A stretch of 9,901 bases of DNA from Acidimicrobiaceae bacterium (GTDB taxonomy: Bacteria > Actinomycetota > Acidimicrobiia > Acidimicrobiales > Ilumatobacteraceae). Positions 5,717 to 9,901 of the stretch are shown in pieces. The stretch spans positions 10,269-20,169 of the forward strand of contig VFMC01000035.1 in NCBI GenBank assembly GCA_006515795.1, given 5' to 3'. The translations under genes were made by a program, and so were the position numbers. The notes below the pieces were generated by a model. It saw only the letters and a program-made list of their open reading frames with translations, had not been told where the DNA came from and did no database searches. Numbering within the stretch: position 1 is the stretch's first letter; every line of letters starts with the position of its first letter.

Positions 5717-6241
5717 ATGCGCGTGGTGGCGGGTGAGCTCGGTGGACGCAAACTGGTGGCGCCTGCTGGCAACACCACACGGCCCACCACCGACAAGGTG
5801 CGCGAGGCGGTGTTCAACTCGCTGTCGTCGATGGGCCTGATCGAAGGGGCCGTCGTTGCCGATCTCTATGCGGGATCCGGGGCGATGGGCATCGAGGCGC
5901 TGTCGCGTGGGGCAAGTCGCTGCGTGTTCGTGGAGCGCGACCGCTCGGCGCTCACGGCGCTGCGGGCCAACGTTGCCGCGCTCGGCGTCGATGAGCGGGC
6001 GGTCATCGTCGCGTCCGACGTGATGGCCTGGGTGCCGGCCATGCGCGGTGTCGACGTGGCTCTGATCGACCCGCCGTACGCGTTCGACGGGTGGGAGAAG
6101 CTGCTCGGTCTGGTGCAGGTCGAATACGCCCTGTGCGAGGCGAACCGAGAGGTCGCTCCACCGGCTGGATGGGAGGTCGTGCGTGCGAGGCAGTACGGCC
6201 GCACAGCGGCAACACTGCTCGGCCGGGTGCTGGAGCACTAG
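5717..6241 (+). CDS. rsmD: 16S rRNA (guanine966-N2)-methyltransferase RsmD
   Basis: RsmD methylates N2 of G966 in helix 31 of 16S rRNA on the assembled small subunit, using SAM. The 174-aa protein begins MRVVAGELGGRKL and continues with TRPTTDKVREAVFNSL, the N-terminal signature of the family. Motif I is DLYAGSGAMGIEAL from residue 49. The catalytic DPPY tetrapeptide is at 118-121. Length matches the family (about 180-200). ATG 5717 fits both the family start and the TAGCCT hexamer. It is followed after 13 bases by coaD, the standard rsmD-coaD pairing in many bacteria. Confidence 0.96.
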   Translation: MRVVAGELGGRKLVAPAGNTTRPTTDKVREAVFNSLSSMGLIEGAVVADLYAGSGAMGIEALSRGASRCVFVERDRSALTALRANVAALGVDERAVIVASDVMAWVPAMRGVDVALIDPPYAFDGWEKLLGLVQVEYALCEANREVAPPAGWEVVRARQYGRTAATLLGRVLEH

Positions 6242-6244
6242 GTT
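6239..6244 (+). promoter_or_regulatory. TAGGTT hexamer before coaD, weak -10 candidate
   Basis: TAGGTT overlaps the rsmD stop codon and ends 11 bases before the A of the coaD ATG. No ribosome binding site precedes coaD, so a short-leader promoter here, in addition to read-through from rsmD, is possible. A chance match is also possible. Confidence 0.25.
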
Positions 6245-6254
6245 TCCGGTTCAC

Positions 6255-6749
6255 ATGACCACCGTGCTCTATCCGGGGAGTTTCGATCCGATCCATCTCG
6301 GTCATCTCGATGTCGTCGAGCAGGCGCTCGAGTTGTTCGGCACGGTGATCGTCGCGGCGATGCACAACCCGTCGAAGCCGGGTGGCATGCTCGATCTCGA
6401 CCGGCGACTCGAGCTCATCGAGGCGAGCGTGGCGCCGCTGCGCGGACCCGGGCGGGTCGTGAGCGTGGAGGCCTTCCCCGGGCTCGTCGTCGACGCCGCG
6501 CACCGACTCGCAGCCGACTTCATCGTCAAGGGCCTGCGCACCGGAGGCGACTTCGAAGTGGAGCAGCAGATGGCCCACACGAACTACGCGGCCGCCGGCG
6601 TGCGCACCGTCTACCTGCCGTGCAAGCCGGCGCTCGTGTTCATCAGTAGCCGCTTCATCAGGGAGATCGCGAACTACGGTGGCGACGTGAGCACGATGGT
6701 GCCGCCAGCGGTGCTGCCACACCTCCAGCGAGCGAGCAGAGAACCATGA
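6255..6749 (+). CDS. coaD: Phosphopantetheine adenylyltransferase CoaD
   Basis: CoaD transfers AMP from ATP to 4'-phosphopantetheine, giving dephospho-CoA, the penultimate step of coenzyme A synthesis. The 164 residues include the nucleotidyltransferase start YPGSFDPIHLGHLDVV with HLGH at 14-17. GLRTGGDFEVEQQMAHTN is the phosphopantetheine/ATP pocket, and ISSRFIRE (130-137) is the ISSxxhR ATP-binding motif. Length matches the family (about 160). ATG 6255 is chosen because MTTVLYPGSFDP is the normal N-terminus; an upstream in-frame start at 6183 lies inside rsmD and adds nonsense. It overlaps the next gene by four bases (ATGA, 6746-6749). Confidence 0.96.
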   Translation: MTTVLYPGSFDPIHLGHLDVVEQALELFGTVIVAAMHNPSKPGGMLDLDRRLELIEASVAPLRGPGRVVSVEAFPGLVVDAAHRLAADFIVKGLRTGGDFEVEQQMAHTNYAAAGVRTVYLPCKPALVFISSRFIREIANYGGDVSTMVPPAVLPHLQRASREP

Positions 6750-7369
6750 GCAACGACGATCAGTACGACGACGCCGACGACGGGTACGGCACCGACGAGT
6801 TCGACACCGACTTCGATGATTCCGACGCCTTCGTGCGCACCACCAACGGATATGTCGGCGATGCCGAGCAACTGCTGCGGCGGGCCATCGATGTGATCGC
6901 CACGGCACCCACGATGCCGCTGTCGTCGTCGCCGCGCATCGACCGCGACGAGATCGTCGAGCTCCTCGAGGAGGCACTGCACCGGCTACCCGAAGAGATG
7001 CGCCATGCGCGTTGGATGATCAAGGAGCGCCAGGACTTCGTCACCAAGACCCGCCGCGAGGCCGACGAGTTGCTCGAGGCAGCCCGTGTGCAGGCCGAGC
7101 GGATGGTGCAGCGCACCGAGGTCGTCCGCGCCGCCGAGCAGCGCGCCCGGCAACTCAACGAGGCAGCCGAGGCCGACGCCCGACGGTTGCGGCACGAGAC
7201 CGAAGACTTCCTCGATCAGCGCTTGGGCAGCTTCGAGGTGCTGCTCGACAAGCTCAGTCGCACCGTGCACAGCGGTCGCGCCAAGCTCGCCATCGGCGCT
7301 CATCACGACGAGTTCGACGCGACCGGCGAAGAAGACCCCACGAAGGGCTTCTTCGACCAAGACCGCTAA
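6746..7369 (+). CDS. DivIVA/SepIVA-like coiled-coil protein
   Basis: The 207-aa protein opens with a disordered acidic stretch (1-30, rich in D). A long helical coiled coil runs from about 66 to 185. It starts IDRDEIVELLEEALHRLPEEM, followed by the Ala/Glu/Arg-rich heptads EADELLEAARVQAERMVQRT and DFLDQRLGSFEVLLDKL. This layout and the position before DUF177 and rnc match mycobacterial SepIVA (Rv2927c/MSMEG_2416), a septum-associated DivIVA-domain protein needed for cell division and envelope growth. The start overlaps the coaD stop (ATGA), so translation is coupled. F0 ATP synthase subunit b is a superficial look-alike, but no membrane helix is present. Orthology to SepIVA is inferred from architecture and synteny. 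Confidence 0.7.
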   Translation: MSNDDQYDDADDGYGTDEFDTDFDDSDAFVRTTNGYVGDAEQLLRRAIDVIATAPTMPLSSSPRIDRDEIVELLEEALHRLPEEMRHARWMIKERQDFVTKTRREADELLEAARVQAERMVQRTEVVRAAEQRARQLNEAAEADARRLRHETEDFLDQRLGSFEVLLDKLSRTVHSGRAKLAIGAHHDEFDATGEEDPTKGFFDQDR

Positions 7370-7372
7370 CAT
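7367..7372 (+). promoter_or_regulatory. TAACAT hexamer before the DUF177 gene, weak -10 candidate
   Basis: TAACAT (TANNNT) overlaps the stop codon of the coiled-coil gene, and the A of ATG 7382 is the tenth base after it. No Shine-Dalgarno sequence precedes that ATG. A nearly leaderless transcript for DUF177 is possible. Confidence 0.3.
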
Positions 7373-7381
7373 CTGTCGGCC

Positions 7382-7894
7382 ATGGCCAGCCCGCTGCGAG
7401 TGAACACCGCGGAGCTGCTCCGCCGCCCGGGGTCGGAAAAGACCGTCGATGCGGTGGTCACACCCGCTGACCTTCATCTGCTCGACGAGCGTTTCGATTC
7501 CTCCAGCCCGGCACGCGTGCAGCTGCACCTCGAGTCGCTCACCGATGGCGTTGTCGTGCGGGGCACGGTGGAGATCGATTGGCACGGGCTGTGTCGACGA
7601 TGCGCGTCGCCGGCTGCGGGTCATCTGCTGTGCGATGTGCATGAGCTGTACCAGCAGGTCGTCACCGACCCGGAGGCCTTCGAGCTCGTGGGTGAACAGC
7701 TCGATCTCGCGCCGATGGTGCGCGAGGTGATCGTGCTCGATGCCCCACTTGCGCCGCTGTGCCGCCCCGACTGTGCCGGCCTTTGCCCGCAGTGCGGCGT
7801 CGACCGCAACGTCGAGCAGTGCTCGTGCACCACGGCCGAGGCCGATCCCCGGTGGGCGGCGCTCGAGCAGTTCAAGCAGTCGTTCGAGACCTGA
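7382..7894 (+). CDS. DUF177 / YceD-family protein
   Basis: DUF177 (YceD) proteins are linked to 23S rRNA accumulation and are nearly always encoded next to rpmF; the exact biochemical step is not settled. The 170 residues show the family hallmarks. CRRC (71-74) lies in the mid-domain beta strands. A C-terminal cysteine cluster C127-x3-C131-x3-C135-x2-C138 is read as PLCRPDCAGLCPQCGVDRN. The usual ending DPRWAALEQFK follows. Length is typical. It starts 12 bases after the coiled-coil gene and is followed by rpmF after 72 bases, the same order as in many bacteria (yceD-rpmF-plsX). Confidence 0.93.
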   Translation: MASPLRVNTAELLRRPGSEKTVDAVVTPADLHLLDERFDSSSPARVQLHLESLTDGVVVRGTVEIDWHGLCRRCASPAAGHLLCDVHELYQQVVTDPEAFELVGEQLDLAPMVREVIVLDAPLAPLCRPDCAGLCPQCGVDRNVEQCSCTTAEADPRWAALEQFKQSFET

Positions 7895-7928
7895 CCACGA
7901 CAGGTGGGAGGAACGGGGTCGGCGCCGC

Positions 7929-7934
7929 TAACCT
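7929..7934 (+). promoter_or_regulatory. -10 hexamer TAACCT upstream of rpmF
   Basis: TAACCT fits TANNNT and would start transcription near 7941, giving rpmF a leader of about 25 bases. The leader carries a good ribosome binding site, AGGGAG at 7954-7959, seven bases before the GTG. Unlike the leaderless genes in this window, rpmF has a conventional leader. Confidence 0.45.
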
Positions 7935-7966
7935 AACGCAGCCCATTTCGCGTAGGGAGAACCACG

Positions 7967-8146
7967 GTGGCTGTTCCCAAGAAGAAGAAGTCCAAGATGA
8001 AGACGCGCAGCCATCGCGCTGGCGCGTGGAAGCTCGAAGCCCCGGCTCGCAGCGTCTGCCCCCGGTGTGGCTCGGCCAAGTTGCCGCACACGGTCTGCTC
8101 GTCGTGCGGTTGGTACAAGGACCGCGTCGCGGTCGACGTCGGCTGA
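7967..8146 (+). CDS. rpmF: 50S ribosomal protein L32
   Basis: Translated from GTG 7967, the 59 residues read MAVPKKKKSKMKTRSHRAGA, then a zinc ribbon C31-x2-C34 and C44-x2-C47, ending WYKDRVAVDVG. L32 lies on the large subunit near the peptidyl-transferase and L17/L22 region. The MAVPKKKxSK N-terminus and the four cysteines mark the zinc-containing (C+) form of L32, the version replaced under zinc limitation where a cysteine-free paralog exists. The start is fixed by the conserved N-terminus and by AGGGAG at 7954-7959. plsX begins 16 bases after its stop. Confidence 0.96.
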   Translation: MAVPKKKKSKMKTRSHRAGAWKLEAPARSVCPRCGSAKLPHTVCSSCGWYKDRVAVDVG

Positions 8147-8162
8147 CGTAGCACACCGGTCC

Positions 8163-9163
8163 ATGCTCCCGATCGCCATCGATGCGATGGGAGGCGACCG
8201 CGCTCCCGGCGAGATCGTCGCCGCGGCCAAGGCAGCCGCATCGCTCGGCATCCCGATCGTGCTCGTCGGCAGCCCAGCGCTCCGCAGCAGTTCCGAGTTC
8301 GGCAGCATCGGCGATCTGCCTTTGATCGAGTGCGGCGAAGTGATCGAGATGCACGAGGATGGCGCCCAGGGTGTTCGGCGCAAGAAGGATTCGTCGCTGG
8401 TTCGTGCGGCAGAGGCGGTGCGCGACGGCAAGGCCAGCGCGATGATCTCGGCCGGCAACACGGGCGCCACCATGGCCTCGGCGCTGTTGCGGATGGGTCG
8501 GATCAAGGGTGTCAGCCGGCCGGCGATCGCCACTCCACTGCCGGTCCCGGGCCATGCGCCGAACATCTTGCTCGACGCCGGCGCCAACGCCGAGGTGCAG
8601 CCGGAGTGGCTGGTGCAGTTCGCCCAGATGGGCTCGGTCTATGCCCGCCACCGATTCGGTGTCGCCGAACCGAAGGTCGGCCTGCTGTCGATCGGTGATC
8701 GATCGGTGAGGAGCCTGGCAAGGGCGACACGCTGCGCAAGGAGGCCTACGAGCTGCTCTCCGTCGCACCGGGCATCCAGTTCGTCGGCAACGTCGAGGGC
8801 CGCGACATGCTGCTCAAGACCGCCGACGTCGTGGTCACCGATGGTTTCACCGGCAACGTCGTGTTGAAGACGCTCGAAGGTGCCGTGCGTGTGCTGATGA
8901 CCGCCATCCTCGAGGCCTTCGGGTCAGAGGAGCAGTACAAGCCGCACGCCGACGCGCTCCTGCCTGCCCTGCTGCCGCTGTACGAGACGATGAGCCCCGA
9001 CACCTATGGCGGTGCGATGCTGCTCGGCGTCGACGGCGTCTGCATCATCACCCACGGTTCGTCGAACGCGAAGGCGATGCTGAACGGCATCAAGGTTGCC
9101 CACGAGATGGTCGAGGTCGACATCGTGGGCGAGCTCAGGGCCGCGATCTCCGCCGGAGCCTGA
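8163..9163 (+). pseudogene. plsX: Phosphate acyltransferase PlsX, frameshifted by an 11-bp tandem duplication
   Basis: PlsX converts acyl-ACP to acyl-phosphate, the first step of the PlsX/PlsY route to phosphatidic acid. The N-terminal part, from ATG 8163, has MLPIAIDAMGGDRAPGEIV, the ISAGNTGATMASAL loop and ILLDAGAN, ending at KVGLLSIG. The C-terminal part continues in another frame with EEPGKGDTLRKEAYELL, VTDGFTGNVVLKTLEG and YGGAMLLGV to TGA 9161-9163. The two halves join exactly if one copy of TCGATCGGTGA (8688-8698 / 8699-8709) is removed, giving 329 aa, the normal length. As written, translation leaves the true frame after about residue 179 and stops at 8865-8867 (234 aa). No other part is missing. 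A sequencing or assembly artefact is a real alternative to mutation. Confidence 0.9.
8688..8709. repeat. Exact 11-bp tandem duplication inside plsX
   Basis: The unit TCGATCGGTGA occurs twice with no gap. The bases on either side do not extend it (G/A before, G/T after), so the unit is exactly 11 bp. One extra unit shifts the frame by two bases. The single-copy form encodes the conserved LLSIGEEPGKGD. Confidence 0.95.
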
Positions 9164-9177
9164 CCGCCTGCAGGGGC

Positions 9178-9183
9178 TACCAT
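9178..9183 (+). promoter_or_regulatory. -10 hexamer TACCAT upstream of acpP
   Basis: TACCAT fits TANNNT and would start transcription near 9190, giving acpP a leader of about 40 bases that contains its ribosome binding site (GGAG at 9222-9225). This could supply acpP and rnc independently of plsX. Confidence 0.4.
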
Positions 9184-9231
9184 CTGAAGCCCACCGTGGA
9201 CACCGGTCCACACCGATTCCTGGAGAGTTCC

Positions 9232-9516
9232 TTGTCCGAGTCCTCAGCTCCGCTCGATCGCAACGGCGTGTTCGAGATCGTCCGCGCCAGTCTGGCCGAC
9301 ATCCTCGAGATCGAAGGGTCCACGATCACCGAAGGCCAGTCGTTCGTCGACGACCTCGAAGCCGACTCGCTGGCGTTGATCGAGCTCGTCGAGTCGCTCG
9401 AAGAGGAGATGGCCGAGCGGTCGGTCGGGTTCCGCATCGAGGACGAAGATCTCGAAGACCTCAAGACCGTGCGCGACGCAGTCGACTACGTGTATGCCCG
9501 GGTCAAGGGCGACTGA
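9232..9516 (+). CDS. acpP: Acyl carrier protein
   Basis: ACP carries acyl chains on a 4'-phosphopantetheine arm for fatty-acid and phospholipid synthesis. The 94-aa four-helix protein contains the attachment motif DLEADSLALIELVE with Ser46 as the modified residue. The body is strongly acidic and ends at a helix (TVRDAVDYVYARVKGD). TTG 9232 is chosen because GGAGAG at 9222-9227 sits just before it and it gives a normal N-terminus. An upstream in-frame GTG (9196) would add 12 unlike residues and lacks a site. It follows plsX directly, a common pairing, and overlaps rnc. The arm is donated by CoA, which links this gene to coaD upstream. Confidence 0.93.
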   Translation: MSESSAPLDRNGVFEIVRASLADILEIEGSTITEGQSFVDDLEADSLALIELVESLEEEMAERSVGFRIEDEDLEDLKTVRDAVDYVYARVKGD

Positions 9517-9901
9517 CGTCGCTGCACCGGTCGTCGCGCTCGACGGCCTCGGTCAGCGTCTCGGGTACCGGTTCGCCGACGAGTCGCTGCTGCGGCGCGC
9601 GATGTCTCACCGATCGTGGTGCGCCGAGAACCCCGGTGCGCTGTCGAACGAGCGTCTCGAGTTCCTCGGCGATGCCGTACTCGGTTGGATGATCGCCGAC
9701 ATCGCGTTCCGCGATCACCAGGACCTGCCAGAGGGCAAGCTCACCGACCTGCGCAAGAGCGTCGTCAACGCATCGGCCCTCGCCGAGGTCGCGGCCAACA
9801 TCGATCTCGGCTCGTGCCTGCTGCTGGGCAAGGGCGAGAACGGCGGCGGCGGAAGGTTGAAGCCGTCGATCCTCAGCGACGCACTCGAGGCCGTGATCGG
9901 A
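9494..9901 (+). CDS. rnc: Ribonuclease III, N-terminal part (cut by window end)
   Basis: RNase III cleaves double-stranded RNA, including the 16S/23S precursor stems. The 136 codons in view include GLGQRLGYRFADESLLRRAM, the HRSW element, and the catalytic signature NERLEFLGDAVLG from residue 52 with its metal-binding Glu and Asp. LPEGKLTDLRKSVVNASALA and LLLGKGE follow. The frame stays open to the window edge, so most of the remaining nuclease domain and the dsRNA-binding domain lie outside. ATG 9494 is the only suitable start found between the acpP region and the first conserved residues; it lies inside acpP, a 23-base overlap, so translation is probably coupled. No separate ribosome binding site is clear. 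Confidence 0.93.
   Translation, partial: MPGSRATDVAAPVVALDGLGQRLGYRFADESLLRRAMSHRSWCAENPGALSNERLEFLGDAVLGWMIADIAFRDHQDLPEGKLTDLRKSVVNASALAEVAANIDLGSCLLLGKGENGGGGRLKPSILSDALEAVIG

Noticed and set aside
6183..6254. Longer coaD start at 6183
   Set aside because: It overlaps rsmD and adds 24 residues before the family-typical MTTVLYPGSFDP.
8067..8162. An upstream start for plsX
   Set aside because: It lies inside rpmF and adds residues unlike any PlsX; ATG 8163 gives the conserved MLPIAIDAMGGD start.
8688..8709. Programmed ribosomal frameshifting in plsX
   Set aside because: No slippery heptamer or downstream pseudoknot is evident, and the shift is fully explained by an exact 11-bp duplication.
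9196..9231. GTG 9196 as the acpP start
   Set aside because: No ribosome binding site and an atypical N-terminal extension; TTG 9232 follows GGAGAG at good spacing.
1..9901. tRNA, rRNA, CRISPR array or riboswitch
   Set aside because: Looked for cloverleaf-like arms, regularly spaced repeats and conserved leader folds; none was convincing.

Overview
The window is high-GC DNA (most 60-base lines I counted by hand are 62-75% G+C) with GTG and TTG starts. Its gene order, DAK2/FakA-like - recG - rsmD - coaD - DivIVA/SepIVA-like - DUF177 - rpmF - plsX - acpP - rnc, is an actinobacterial housekeeping arrangement. Protein style and order suggest a member of the class Acidimicrobiia (Ilumatobacter-like). 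That placement is inference, since no rRNA or marker search could be run.

Layout. Positions 1-70 hold the last codons of a DAK2-domain (FakA/YloV-like) protein, which overlaps recG (67-2217) by four bases. From 2193 to 4355 lies a roughly 2.1-kb insertion flanked by an exact 25-bp direct repeat. The first copy is the 3' end of recG including its stop codon, and the second copy (4331-4355) stands alone. This looks like an integrated element, or its remnant, that used the recG 3' end as attachment site. It carries an unrecognised 233-aa protein, a decayed minus-strand IS5-like transposase, a possible further ORF remnant, and an excisionase-like HTH protein with a C-terminal zinc ribbon. No recombinase is visible. 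Just beyond it (4401-4432) is a hairpin that was probably the original recG terminator. A surface-polysaccharide-type methyltransferase (4509-5483) and a convergent small zinc-ribbon gene (5497-5685, minus strand) follow.

From 5717 to the right edge the genes run on the plus strand. rsmD (16S rRNA methylation), coaD (coenzyme A synthesis), a DivIVA/SepIVA-like coiled-coil protein, DUF177 and rpmF (ribosome assembly) come first. plsX and acpP (phospholipid and fatty-acid synthesis) and rnc (RNase III, cut by the window edge) follow. The block links ribosome maturation, CoA/ACP supply, membrane-lipid synthesis and cell-envelope growth.

Two observations stand out. First, the recG-anchored insertion with perfect repeats and an internal dyad. 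Second, an exact 11-bp tandem duplication at 8688-8709 that puts plsX, normally an essential gene, out of frame. This is either a true mutation, reversible by slippage, or a sequence/assembly error. A third pattern is that four genes start 7-8 bases after a TANNNT hexamer with no ribosome binding site, which indicates leaderless transcription, and two of these four are inside the insertion.
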